This document shows, piece by piece, positions 1 through 9,055 of a DNA stretch of 52,636 bases. Below the pieces are notes generated by a model. The model was not told the DNA's origin. It worked only from the letters and a program-made list of their open reading frames with translations, and ran no database searches. Where the stretch lies: positions 1-52,636 of IMG/VR virus record IMGVR_UViG_3300025674_000060; one strand, written 5' to 3'. This stretch comes from a virus. Within the stretch, counting starts at the first letter, position 1. Each line of letters begins with the position of its first letter. The translations under genes were made by a program, and so were the position numbers.

Positions 1-1492
1 TTTGATTGCTTCGAAGTTCATGGAAGGCGGCGACAGCATCAAAATATGCACCTGAGTTACTGGCTTTTAGCCATCCACCGTTTGTAATCCTCATCCGCTC
101 CGTCGGGCTGCTCGCTCCGTCGGCGGTGGTAGCGAACACGAGCCTGCCAGGCATGTCGTTAGTGCCGGGTGTGCCGTCTACAGCAGCAGTAATCGCTGCT
201 GCAGAAATATCGCTGGTTCCATCTGTACCGTTAAAGTAAATTGACCCAATTGCATCGTCAGATTGGACAACTGTATTAGATCCTAAAGAAGTACCCCTTG
301 ATTTAACAAAAGTGTATTCAGGTGCTCCACCGTCATTTGAGTTGTATGCAAGCACCATCCGGCGCCCATCAGAGCCTGAAACACCTTCTACTTGTAAAAG
401 AGCAGAAACGCCTGCTTTATACAAATTGGTACGCGCACTCGAAGTTCCCACCAACAGCCTGCCGGAGCTGTCAATACGAGCATATTCACTGTTATTGTGA
501 TTCCTGAAAACAGTGTTACCACTAGCTCCTTGAGAAATGAAGTTGTCTTCATTTGCTCCGTATCTAAACAAGGTGGAATAACCTGAGCCACCCGTTGAAA
601 TAGATACAGAGCCGTCACTACTGATCCTCATCCGCTCCGTAGGGCTGCTCGATCCGTCGGCGGAGGTAGAGAAGACAAGCCTGCCCGGCATGTCGTTAGC
701 GCCAGGGGTGCCGTCTACCTGGGCCTGGATTGAGGCTGCCGTACTGTCTACATCGGTTCCATCGGCACCGTAGAACGCGATATTACCAACGATATCCCCA
801 TTGTTAACGACTGTCGACCCACCAAGAGAACCCGATCTGGTTTTGGCAAAAATAAGAGTAGGCGAACCGGCATCGTTTCCTTCACGACGCAAAACAAGTG
901 ATGCCGTGTAGTCTGTAGCGGCTACTTGTAATTTTGATGCAAACCCGTCAGGGGCCAAGTTAGAAGACGTGCCAACTAACAGCCTGCCGGAGCTGTCGAT
1001 GCGGGCGCGTTCGGTTGCATCTGTCCAAAATGCCATAGCATTATTGCTATGGTTATACTCAAGAACGCCTCTATATTTATCCGCGCTAGTGGTTCCGTCA
1101 GCGAAATAGATTGACCCGTATGATGACGTACCAGTTGCAATAGTTATTCCACCGTTACCGATGTCAGCTACGACAAGGTTATTTGCGGATGTTTCATAGC
1201 TACCGGGCGACGTAGTGCCAATCCCTACACGGCCACTAGAATCAATTCGAAGACGTTCAGAGCCCCCGGTAGCAATAACAAACGTATTGGAACCATCACG
1301 AAAAATCCCAGAATCAATATCGTTTAAAAACCTCAAACCGGGGGTGCTAACGGACCCATCGGGAATAAGAAACAGGTTCTGTTGCTGAATCTTCTTATTC
1401 GGCGTTGTCGGGTCGCTTACGTCGACCAGTACAAAAACATCGTTCGAGGCCACGCTGGTCCCGATATCACTCAGAGCACTGATCCTGGTCAT
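1..1492 (-). CDS. Tail fibre with long internal repeats, C-terminus cut by window edge
   Basis: The frame is open from an ATG at 1492 to the left edge, so about 497 residues are seen and the end is missing. The ATG lies 3 bases after the TAA of the preceding gene (TAAGCCATG), which fixes the start. Residues 1-45 share a pattern (RIS..S.....D.FVLVDVSD....NK) with the fibre at 7498-8400 and look like an anchoring domain. The rest is built from units containing RIDSSGRLLVGTSS and NDMPGRLVFSTSADG, typical of cyanophage fibres. The motif RIDSSGR occurs three times, and the two complete units are spaced by about 525-537 bases. The last visible residues (FHELRSNQ) resemble the lead-in to a C-terminal fibre chaperone domain, which would lie outside the window. 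The role is probably host adsorption. Confidence 0.88.
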   Translation of the reverse strand, partial: MTRISALSDIGTSVASNDVFVLVDVSDPTTPNKKIQQQNLFLIPDGSVSTPGLRFLNDIDSGIFRDGSNTFVIATGGSERLRIDSSGRVGIGTTSPGSYETSANNLVVADIGNGGITIATGTSSYGSIYFADGTTSADKYRGVLEYNHSNNAMAFWTDATERARIDSSGRLLVGTSSNLAPDGFASKLQVAATDYTASLVLRREGNDAGSPTLIFAKTRSGSLGGSTVVNNGDIVGNIAFYGADGTDVDSTAASIQAQVDGTPGANDMPGRLVFSTSADGSSSPTERMRISSDGSVSISTGGSGYSTLFRYGANEDNFISQGASGNTVFRNHNNSEYARIDSSGRLLVGTSSARTNLYKAGVSALLQVEGVSGSDGRRMVLAYNSNDGGAPEYTFVKSRGTSLGSNTVVQSDDAIGSIYFNGTDGTSDISAAAITAAVDGTPGTNDMPGRLVFATTADGASSPTERMRITNGGWLKASNSGAYFDAVAAFHELRSNQ

Positions 1493-1495
1493 GGC

Positions 1496-2806
1496 TTAGC
1501 CGAACACGAAGGCGTTGTCGTTTTCGTCCTGGATATCACCGCCGAGCTCAAGTTCTAGAGTTTGAGTCCTCGAAGGGTCGTAAACGAAATCGTAACGCCA
1601 GGCGAAGTACTCCTCTATAGTAGCCAACTCTTGATCAGTTAAGATACGGTCAAAAATACAAATAGCGTAGAGATCACCGGTAAACGAACCGGCCGTAGAA
1701 GCGCTACGTCCAACAACAAACGTACCAGTGGAATCATATGTAAACCCAGAACCAGGCTCGAAATCAAGCTGAACGTTATTGAGGCGGAACTCAAGCCCGT
1801 AGTTTTGACTGATTCGAATACTGCTGTAGTAGTTTCCAACAGCAGGCATACTTAGCGGGAAGTTAGCCTCAATAGCCCGCGTAAATAAACCTAAATTGCC
1901 GTTGCCGCCAGTATCCCGCCAACGATTCGAGCTGCTATTTACAGTACCCAGAATGTTGTACGACGTATCTGCGGTTCTGAATATCGTAACTACAGTCGCA
2001 GCCTGAGGTACGAGCGGATGCAACTCAGGCATCGTCAGGCTCTGGCTGCCGGCAAACACCACGCCGGGCTTACCGTTCAGCAGATTCGCTGTATAAGTCG
2101 GCTGCGCAGCGGAAGTTGCTTGAACTAAAGTGCCTCGATCATTAACGTCCTTCCACTCCGAAATCTTGTTCGCCCCGTCGACAGTAAAATCGCTATATTC
2201 GCTGTCGAACCAAAGCGCATTACCTTGCATTACCGTCGGCGGTGCAAGGTAAGTCGGCACATACTGAGAAACCGTACCGGTGTCATCTTTTAAGACAACA
2301 TACTGTTTATATTTAACGTATTTAGAGCTCCAATCTGTAACAATAGACCCAGAAAAACCTAGACCGGCGGTAGCTAATGTAGTAGCTCTAACAGGACCAA
2401 GCTTATACTGACCACCTTGGGAATACAGTCCAGAGGGATTGGTAGTAGAAAAATAGGAACCGCTCGACGTAGCGTAAATAGAATTGCCTAAATCAGCGTA
2501 CCCTCTGTCTGAGTTTATCTTATCTGAATATAAAGAACCCACATTATAATCTCCTGAATTAGCTACATAAAGGTTTTGAGTATTAATAAGACCAGACGCT
2601 CTATCTAATACATTAACTACCTGAGGCTCTAGATGATACTTTAAACCTGATATATTAGCGTAGTCGGAACCGACAACACCGGAAGCTCCAGTATTGATTA
2701 AAATATAAAGATCTTGAGGTTCAAAACCTAACTGCCTTAGGGCTGTTACATTATCTTCAACGTCAGATAAATTATTATCGACACCTAGACCGTATTGCTG
2801 AGCCAT
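1496..2806 (-). CDS. Fibre/adhesin with concanavalin A-like lectin domain
   Basis: This protein has 436 residues. The first 200 are Ser/Gly/Tyr-rich and unassigned. From about residue 205 a LamG or concanavalin A-like fold can be read: ALWFDSEY, ISEWKD, a GKPGVVFAG strand, then GDLYAICIFDRILTDQE and a closing IEEYFAWRY helix. This domain usually binds glycans, so the protein probably binds surface carbohydrate of the host. It sits 2 bases downstream of the 2809-3363 gene and 3 bases upstream of the repeat fibre, inside one leftward unit. The lectin fold is recognised from pattern memory and was not searched. Confidence 0.8.
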   Translation of the reverse strand: MAQQYGLGVDNNLSDVEDNVTALRQLGFEPQDLYILINTGASGVVGSDYANISGLKYHLEPQVVNVLDRASGLINTQNLYVANSGDYNVGSLYSDKINSDRGYADLGNSIYATSSGSYFSTTNPSGLYSQGGQYKLGPVRATTLATAGLGFSGSIVTDWSSKYVKYKQYVVLKDDTGTVSQYVPTYLAPPTVMQGNALWFDSEYSDFTVDGANKISEWKDVNDRGTLVQATSAAQPTYTANLLNGKPGVVFAGSQSLTMPELHPLVPQAATVVTIFRTADTSYNILGTVNSSSNRWRDTGGNGNLGLFTRAIEANFPLSMPAVGNYYSSIRISQNYGLEFRLNNVQLDFEPGSGFTYDSTGTFVVGRSASTAGSFTGDLYAICIFDRILTDQELATIEEYFAWRYDFVYDPSRTQTLELELGGDIQDENDNAFVFG

Positions 2807-2808
2807 CT

Positions 2809-3363
2809 CTACACAGGTTGAGTCCGTATGTATAGTATAAGGTCACCATATTCTACCGGGACGCCTTTAACACCAGAAGCGATAACTCCCGAGCCATAAG
2901 TATCTGCTCCACGCAGGTCCGACGTGATCTGAATATGGCTCAGATCGATAGGGCTGATAGCTCCCGAACCGACAAAGGGTGACCCGCCGATAGATCCGAC
3001 ATCAACACCGTTAGTTTGAATATTGACACCGCTCAGCGTGCCCGGATTTAGTACATAACGACCGCTCGATACGGGTCCTGACTTCAGTAAACGCGAGGAA
3101 TCGCCAGAGATGCCGCTGGCAACTAAAAAGGTAGCGGTGTTAAGTCGGGGCTGAACGGGCGAACTGATTCCCCGTAACTGGAAAAAATCTTCATTATTAG
3201 CGAAATGCGCTCCGCTGATCTGTATAATATCTTCGCCAGTAACATTAATGGTGTACGGTGTACCGTTTACGGTAAAAGTAACAGCGGCACCTAAATTATC
3301 CCAAGATTTATCTACACTCGCTACATCACTTAGGTTAAGGGCAGCGATTAAACCGTCGGACAT
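2809..3363 (-). CDS. Fibre-cluster structural protein
   Basis: This protein has 184 residues, is rich in Ser, Gly and Val, and carries several ASG and SSG turns as in the neighbouring fibre proteins. I recognise no catalytic motif. The ATG shares bases with the stop of the 3363-5711 gene, so translation is probably coupled. Position and composition point to a tail-fibre accessory or connector. The family is unknown to me. Confidence 0.7.
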   Translation of the reverse strand: MSDGLIAALNLSDVASVDKSWDNLGAAVTFTVNGTPYTINVTGEDIIQISGAHFANNEDFFQLRGISSPVQPRLNTATFLVASGISGDSSRLLKSGPVSSGRYVLNPGTLSGVNIQTNGVDVGSIGGSPFVGSGAISPIDLSHIQITSDLRGADTYGSGVIASGVKGVPVEYGDLILYIRTQPV

Positions 3364-5711
3364 TACTGTTGCTCCTCCCAGTCAAGAGTAGCGGTGATGT
3401 AACCTGAGCCCTGTCGAGCCGATGCAGTAACAAAAAGAGCACCAGTGTTCTCGATCGTGCCGGGAGCACCTCCAATAAACATTCTATCCGAGCCAAACAC
3501 AGGGCTAAGGTCGTATTGAACAGCTTCTCCGCTTTGAACAAAATAAGTCGCCACGCGGTTTGGATTAGAAAGCACGCGATACCCTTGAGTATCAACTAAA
3601 GCAGCTGAATTAGCTCGATTCGGCGCGTTTTCAAACACACTGCCGATGTAGGTTATTCCGCCCGCCGCCGCAGAAGTTTGCGTCACACCGCTAGCAGTCC
3701 AGGTCGGCAAGGTTACGCTGGTGCCACTACCAGGCAACGTAATAACACTTTCAGGTGCGGTCGTGTACAGAACGTCTGTAACAGTCGCATTATCCTGAAG
3801 CTCAGCGACAACACGCAGGGGATAAGGGCTTACACCACTGACCGTGATCGACTGACCCCCGGCCGTGATTGTCGTGTTCGTAGCACCAGTCGCAACGACG
3901 AAACTTTGACGCTGATAAGGCTCAAGTGGGAACGGACTCTCGCCCGTAACAGCACCCAGGGAGCTATAAGCTAAACCAGGATACTTAGAAGCAAACCAGC
4001 AGACCTGCTGAGTTTCGGGATCCCAATCAGCGGTGTTGGCTTCGGGCACCAGACCCAGACGCCAGTAACCGCCGCCAGTCCGGTAGAACAATGAACCCTG
4101 GGTAACTCCACTCGGGATCGTGCCACTGCTCATCGCCCACGCGTTGAATCGCGACAGGCGAATCGAGGTCACACTGGCCGGCAACTCGCGGTCGACCGTG
4201 ATCTGAGACAGACCCGAATCAAAATTAGAGACGTGCGTACGGTAGATCCCGGCCCCCTCGACTTTGACCCGGCGCCCGTCCAGATAGTTAAGATTGCCAA
4301 CGAGCTCACCTGAAATATTCGGGAAATTACCGCTCAGAGTCGTGTCGCTGAGACGCGCGACGGTAATCGGTGTGCTCGAACCCCGGCTAAGCGTTGTGCC
4401 AAAACCGGGCGTGTAGTTGATGTTGTTCGGCAGGGTCTCGAACGCCATCGTGACCTTGGCGTCGACGTCCGACCGCAGGCCCAAACTGATGGGGAAGATG
4501 TTTTGCTGGTTCGGAACGCCGTTGATCGAGGGTTTGAGCTGAAGACCCAGGATCGACCGGTCAGTCGAATCGATCAGCTTGGCTTCGGGCATTGAAGCAC
4601 TGCCGGTAACCAGCGTGCCATCATCACCGCCGTCGATATAAACGCTACTGCCGTACAGATTGATGAAAGCCGGCTGCGTCGTACCCGCAGTTGTACGTGC
4701 TTGGGTAAACACCTTCATAAAAGGTGAACGCAAGCTGGGCAGCGAATACTCGTTGGAAGCGGTAATGCTGTGCAAACGCACCCAACGGGCATCGCGGTAG
4801 TTGCTGGGTACGTAAGCGTAAAACTCAGCACCGATAGCGCCGTACCATCCAAACTGAACGGCGAACATGGTGACCTTACGCAGGTCGAAACTCCACGCGG
4901 CGTTACTGTCGATCGTGATCGGGTCACCGTTCCAGGAATCCCGAGGAACTTTCAGTGTCCCGAGCGTGCCTGATTGCCGGACAACGTAAAGATCTGTGCC
5001 GCGCTCAAGCTGGAAGTAATAACCGTCGCCGACGGAGTTACGAACGCCCCAGGTAATAACTTCGCCTGTGTGCTGGCTGTTCGTAGACATACGAACGCCC
5101 ATGGTGACGCCCGTAATACGACCCGGTTGATATCGGAAAGCCCGTTTGGTCTCCCAAAACTGAGTCATCACACCATCGGTTTTATCTCCGGGATACCGGC
5201 CAGTGCCATCATCAAATGGATACTTAAAGCTACGGGCTTTCGGATAAACGTAAGCCTGCAGTGCACTCTCAGACTTAATTTCGCGCTCGTAGTACCCGAA
5301 ATCGCCGTCGAACGTGTACGACGTCGGATCGTAATAATAGGTGTAGCTTGAACCGCCCCCCGTATCGCCACGCCAGTTCTGCGGATCGGCGCCGTAACTG
5401 TTGACGACGGAGAACAGACCTAACTGACGCTCATCCTTGGGGATACCCAGAAGGCTGAACGAAACTTCTGACTGACTATCGGTGCGATCCAGCGCCGGAA
5501 CCGTCGAATCGACAGTGTTAGAAATAACGACCGGATACGCAGTGCCGGACGACACAACAAGGTCGTCCAGCGGTGCGGTTACAGGTACGTCAGTGCCCGA
5601 AGCGTAGAGCAGCCGACCATCCAAATAGTTGATTAGGTCTGAATCGACGCGAGTCAGACCTGCGGGAGCGGCATCATCAGGGAGTTGATAGAACCCACTT
5701 AAAGTCGTCAT
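3363..5711 (-). CDS. Large tail structural protein, paralogue of the next gene
   Basis: This protein has 782 residues. It shares an ordered set of segments with the 586-residue product of 5722-7482: SEVSFSLLGIPKDE near residue 80, FRYQPGRITGVTMGVR near 195, FGWYGAIGAEFYAY near 300, YIDGGDDGT near 365, and a closing WEEQQ (WEEQV in the paralogue). It is longer because of an extra C-terminal region rich in ASG and TSG. No enzyme motif is seen. It is probably a fibre or baseplate protein. The gap to the upstream paralogue is only 10 bases. Confidence 0.82.
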   Translation of the reverse strand: MTTLSGFYQLPDDAAPAGLTRVDSDLINYLDGRLLYASGTDVPVTAPLDDLVVSSGTAYPVVISNTVDSTVPALDRTDSQSEVSFSLLGIPKDERQLGLFSVVNSYGADPQNWRGDTGGGSSYTYYYDPTSYTFDGDFGYYEREIKSESALQAYVYPKARSFKYPFDDGTGRYPGDKTDGVMTQFWETKRAFRYQPGRITGVTMGVRMSTNSQHTGEVITWGVRNSVGDGYYFQLERGTDLYVVRQSGTLGTLKVPRDSWNGDPITIDSNAAWSFDLRKVTMFAVQFGWYGAIGAEFYAYVPSNYRDARWVRLHSITASNEYSLPSLRSPFMKVFTQARTTAGTTQPAFINLYGSSVYIDGGDDGTLVTGSASMPEAKLIDSTDRSILGLQLKPSINGVPNQQNIFPISLGLRSDVDAKVTMAFETLPNNINYTPGFGTTLSRGSSTPITVARLSDTTLSGNFPNISGELVGNLNYLDGRRVKVEGAGIYRTHVSNFDSGLSQITVDRELPASVTSIRLSRFNAWAMSSGTIPSGVTQGSLFYRTGGGYWRLGLVPEANTADWDPETQQVCWFASKYPGLAYSSLGAVTGESPFPLEPYQRQSFVVATGATNTTITAGGQSITVSGVSPYPLRVVAELQDNATVTDVLYTTAPESVITLPGSGTSVTLPTWTASGVTQTSAAAGGITYIGSVFENAPNRANSAALVDTQGYRVLSNPNRVATYFVQSGEAVQYDLSPVFGSDRMFIGGAPGTIENTGALFVTASARQGSGYITATLDWEEQQ

Positions 5712-5721
5712 GAAGTACCGC

Positions 5722-7482
5722 CTACACCTGCTCCTCCCAAACGAGGGAGCTACTCACATCCATCGTACCGGTTGCGCTGTTGGCGACCACATAAAGAGCG
5801 TCACCGGATGCAGCAGTTAACGGATACGAGAGGTAATCCTTGTTGTAAGCGAAGTAAGGAGACAGATCGATATCGGTGCCGCCGGCTCCAACGAAGAAGG
5901 TTGCCACGGTCACGCCGCCGCTGACGATGGGCACGGTGCCGGAAGGAACGTCCGCGTACTCGACGGGGCTCAGAGTACCGGCACTGGTGAAGGACGCGAC
6001 GCCTGACACGTAGACGGGGTTCTTGATCAGTTTGACCGTGCCGCGAGAGCCAGCACCGACACCCAGACGGGTCGGATAGACCTGCATCCGGTTGCGCACA
6101 CCGTTGACTTCGTTCTTTACGCGGACAGCCAACAGAGCCTCACCAGCGGTGCTCACACCCCGGTCATTAGCGTTGCTCTGGGAGCGAGCAACAACGGTGC
6201 CGGTGTCGCCGCCATCGATGTAATACGAAGCGCCGTACTTATAGATGGCGGATTCGTTGGCGCTGTTGTACTTTTGCGCGACGTAAGTAATCGGCAGAGT
6301 CGGATTCGACAGGCTCGGGCTGACGAGCTGGTTTGAAGTGCGAATGTCGTGAACTCGCACCCACGAGGCATTGCCCGTAGTTGTGGAGTCGGGAATATAA
6401 GCGAAGAAACGAGCGCCGACTGCCCCGTACCAGGAGTAGTCGACTTTGAGCATGGTGACTTTGGTGAAGTCAAAGTCCCAAACGGAGGTATCGGTCTGCA
6501 GGTTACCGACGTCATCAGTAACAGCAGTACCGTCGATATAGGAAACTAAAGGAGTATTAGCAGTACCGCTAGCGTGCAGTGTAAAGCTGCTCTTTCCAGG
6601 CGTCCTATCAGAGTAGAAGAGGGTCGCAGTTTGAGCATCGAGACGATCCCCCGAGAAGTAACGCCGGGGAACACGATACTCGTAGGTGTATTGGTTGCCG
6701 CTAGCGACTGTTAAGAAACTCGACGAAACAGTCGTTGTACCGTTAGACGAAGCATTACTGCCAATGTTGACACCGCTAGAAGCGTCCCGGAGACTGCGAT
6801 CGTAAAGAGCAGCGTGAACATATGTAAGGCCGCCACGGACGATAACCAGATCGCTGCCAGCAGTACCGACATCGCCGTCGCCAGCGTCCGGGTTGCGGAT
6901 ACCAGTCGCGTCAGTCTCGAATGCGCTGCTACGGCGAACGCAGTAGAAATTGAAGTTCTTATTAGTGCGAGCATCCCCAGTGAAGTCCTGAGCGCCGCCT
7001 TGAACTTCCCAGTAGTAGCCGTCCTTGCTGTCGAAAGCGCCGGCTTTCTTGACGTCGGTCGCATCGGTCGACTCGGAGAAGCGAACGCCGAACGTAGCGG
7101 AACTGACGCGACCAGGCTGATAGCGAAAAAACCGCTTGCTGCTGAGGATCTGAGTGGTGCTACCGCTAGCTGCGGGCAGATAGATCTTCGCAGCACTCTC
7201 ACTAGGAAGGTGAGTCGTCAGGCCACCGCCTTCGCTCTCCCATTCGTTGGGGTTGACGTCGTAAGTAGTGACGTCGGAGAAGATACCGAGAGCAGTTTCG
7301 GTACGAGGGATACCGAGCAGACTCAGGCTGACTTCAGAGATCTGCTGGTTCTGAATGCTGACGGGAACAGCAGATTGGTCGCTGGCAACAACAACGGGCA
7401 GGCTTTCCTGCATCGTCTGTTGGCCCTTAGGAATCGGGGCCGACCGACCAATAGTGATTACCGTTGCGTTTACGTCAGCCAT
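5722..7482 (-). CDS. Tail structural protein, paralogue of the 782-residue neighbour
   Basis: This protein has 586 residues. SEVSLSLLGIPRTE, FRYQPGRVSSATFGVR, YSWYGAVGARFFAY and YIDGGDTGT match segments of the 3363-5711 product in the same order, so the two arose by duplication. The N-terminal 30 residues (APIPKGQQTMQESLPVVVAS) resemble lead-ins of other phage structural proteins. It begins at an ATG 15 bases downstream of the 7498-8400 stop. The role is inferred from the cluster only. Confidence 0.82.
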   Translation of the reverse strand: MADVNATVITIGRSAPIPKGQQTMQESLPVVVASDQSAVPVSIQNQQISEVSLSLLGIPRTETALGIFSDVTTYDVNPNEWESEGGGLTTHLPSESAAKIYLPAASGSTTQILSSKRFFRYQPGRVSSATFGVRFSESTDATDVKKAGAFDSKDGYYWEVQGGAQDFTGDARTNKNFNFYCVRRSSAFETDATGIRNPDAGDGDVGTAGSDLVIVRGGLTYVHAALYDRSLRDASSGVNIGSNASSNGTTTVSSSFLTVASGNQYTYEYRVPRRYFSGDRLDAQTATLFYSDRTPGKSSFTLHASGTANTPLVSYIDGTAVTDDVGNLQTDTSVWDFDFTKVTMLKVDYSWYGAVGARFFAYIPDSTTTGNASWVRVHDIRTSNQLVSPSLSNPTLPITYVAQKYNSANESAIYKYGASYYIDGGDTGTVVARSQSNANDRGVSTAGEALLAVRVKNEVNGVRNRMQVYPTRLGVGAGSRGTVKLIKNPVYVSGVASFTSAGTLSPVEYADVPSGTVPIVSGGVTVATFFVGAGGTDIDLSPYFAYNKDYLSYPLTAASGDALYVVANSATGTMDVSSSLVWEEQV

Positions 7483-7497
7483 GTTTTAAAACTTCCG

Positions 7498-8400
7498 TCA
7501 GGGGAGAGTGACGAACACGATTCCTCTCACCATTGTATCGACTCTACGCGAATAAAGAGCGATACCGGTTGCATATACGCCAGTTGCTTCAACATTTGTA
7601 CCCGAAGTTGATAGCTCAGGAATAGCAAACTGGTACGGAACTGAAGATGTAATCAGATTCAGTTGATTCTGGCCGCTTGCATTAGTCGGGTACAGAACGT
7701 CATAAACGTTAGCAGGCAGGCCGGACACAGCCACGCCGCTCACGATCACGGAGTCGTAGCGGGAGACTCCGGGGTAAGTGGTCGTTACAACAGCCAAAGT
7801 GCCAGAGGCGCTGTTAACAAATCCGGAGACACCAGCCGCCAGTTCATCGTGAGTGCGTTGAACGTCCCAGTAAATTTGCTGACCAGAAGTCGTGGGGAGA
7901 AGATTAGTCTGAGCAGAAGAGGCCCAGACCCGAATATAACCAGAGCCGGGAGTAACAACGGTGGTGTTGAGATCAGTGATGACGTCGTAAGTCGACGTAC
8001 GTGCGTAGGAGTTTACAGTAGAATTAGAGAGATCAGCAGGAGAGCCGTCAGCCTCCTGTAAGTACATGTAGAACCCGTCCCAGGTATCGCCTTTGATCAG
8101 GTTAAGGTTGATCTCAGGGATTGACCTGTTAATCAGCTGGGTAGTGTCAGGAAGACCGGTAACAGACGCGCCATCGAGGATGGTGAGGGAGCCACCGCTC
8201 GGAACAACAATGCCGCTAGCAGTCAGGGTCCCGGTGATCGTATCGCCGTCGGTATTGACGAAACGATCATCGAGTACACCAATTTGTACACTTTTATTCT
8301 TATTAGCGTCTAGAGCTTCCGATACGTCTACAACGGGAAAATAATCGCCGCTGGCAACGGTCGTAAGACTACTAAACTGAGAAATCTTTTCTGAAGCCAC
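7498..8400 (-). CDS. Tail fibre protein with shared anchor domain
   Basis: This protein has 300 residues and starts with GTG at 8400. The N-terminus (KISQFSSL, GDYFPVVDVSE, NKSVQI) parallels the start of the edge-cut fibre at 1-1492, which suggests that both attach to the same tail component. A middle stretch (DGDTITGTLTASG) resembles a phage tail repeat that precedes the shaft. The remainder is beta-rich with many SG turns. It is 5 bases downstream of the 8406-8879 gene. Confidence 0.8.
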   Translation of the reverse strand: MASEKISQFSSLTTVASGDYFPVVDVSEALDANKNKSVQIGVLDDRFVNTDGDTITGTLTASGIVVPSGGSLTILDGASVTGLPDTTQLINRSIPEINLNLIKGDTWDGFYMYLQEADGSPADLSNSTVNSYARTSTYDVITDLNTTVVTPGSGYIRVWASSAQTNLLPTTSGQQIYWDVQRTHDELAAGVSGFVNSASGTLAVVTTTYPGVSRYDSVIVSGVAVSGLPANVYDVLYPTNASGQNQLNLITSSVPYQFAIPELSTSGTNVEATGVYATGIALYSRRVDTMVRGIVFVTLP

Positions 8401-8405
8401 GTTGC

Positions 8406-8879
8406 TCAGCCCTCTTGTTCAATTATATCGCCGTCTTCAGTAAGAATCGTGTAAATTCCTTCAGTTGGACTGTCTTCAGTGACAATGTAGGGAGTTGATA
8501 CGTCAGCCAATAACGAAGTAGAAGGCTGTAACACCACGCCGGAACTGGAAGTTGCCCTGGCAAACGCGGCGATGTTGGCAGATCCGTAAAGAGTGTCGTT
8601 AAGACCAGAAACCATCGGGTAGTAACTGGTGTAATACCCGCCGGGAGTATTACTTAAATAAAGGTAGTCACCTGCAGTAAGCCCGCTGAAGGTGTGAACT
8701 TCACCGTCGACGATGATCTGAACCGGTGCGTGTAACGAACCAGAACTAATAGCTACACCGACGGCTTTGAAACGGGTGGCGTCACCAACAACGGCTTTGC
8801 GAGCCACGCTGTTCGAGGTAACTGCGACGATATCGCCGACTCCAATGTCCTCCCCAGCCCTAAAGATGGTTAACGCCAC
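8406..8879 (-). CDS. Small beta-rich virion protein
   Basis: This protein has 157 residues and starts with GTG at 8879. The first 95 residues have the pattern of small phage surface or decoration proteins: a G.DIGVGDIVAV strand pair, ARKAVVGDATRF, then VGVAISSG and a VDGEVHTFSGLTAGDYLYLS loop. The C-terminal part is acidic (TEDSPTEGIYTILTEDGDI). It could decorate the head or the fibre. The fibre cluster favours the latter, but there is no firm family call. Confidence 0.72.
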   Translation of the reverse strand: MALTIFRAGEDIGVGDIVAVTSNSVARKAVVGDATRFKAVGVAISSGSLHAPVQIIVDGEVHTFSGLTAGDYLYLSNTPGGYYTSYYPMVSGLNDTLYGSANIAAFARATSSSGVVLQPSTSLLADVSTPYIVTEDSPTEGIYTILTEDGDIIEQEG

Positions 8880-8906
8880 TTTCGTCTTTATTTTAATTCA
8901 GTCTAG

Positions 8907-9029
8907 TTATTTTCCTTGGCCCCTGTATTTCTTCTTTCCGCGACGCTTTGGCCGAGAAAGCACACTATGCCCAATAGAAGTGGTCTTAGGCTTACGTTCG
9001 ATGAGGGTTTGGCCCTTGGGCTTCGCCAT
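8907..9029 (-). CDS. Small very basic phage protein (40 aa)
   Basis: An ATG at 9029 opens a 40-residue frame ending in TAA at 8907-8909. It starts MAKPKGQTLIERKPK and ends KKKYRGQGK, with about a third of residues Lys or Arg. Short proteins with a GQTLIE..PK..SIG start and a YRGQGK end are familiar to me from other phage structural clusters. It fills the gap between two fibre-cluster genes in the same orientation. The role is unknown; nucleic acid binding or a minor virion component is possible. Confidence 0.75.
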   Translation of the reverse strand: MAKPKGQTLIERKPKTTSIGHSVLSRPKRRGKKKYRGQGK

Positions 9030-9055
9030 GTCAAATCATATGAGACACGGATAGT

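Noticed and set aside
388-618. 76-residue leftward frame within the repeat fibre
   Set aside because: It is out of frame with the fibre that runs through 1-1492 and has no support of its own.
6814-7611. 265-residue rightward frame opposite the tail gene
   Set aside because: It has the same cause: it runs antisense to a strongly coding leftward frame that has paralogue support.
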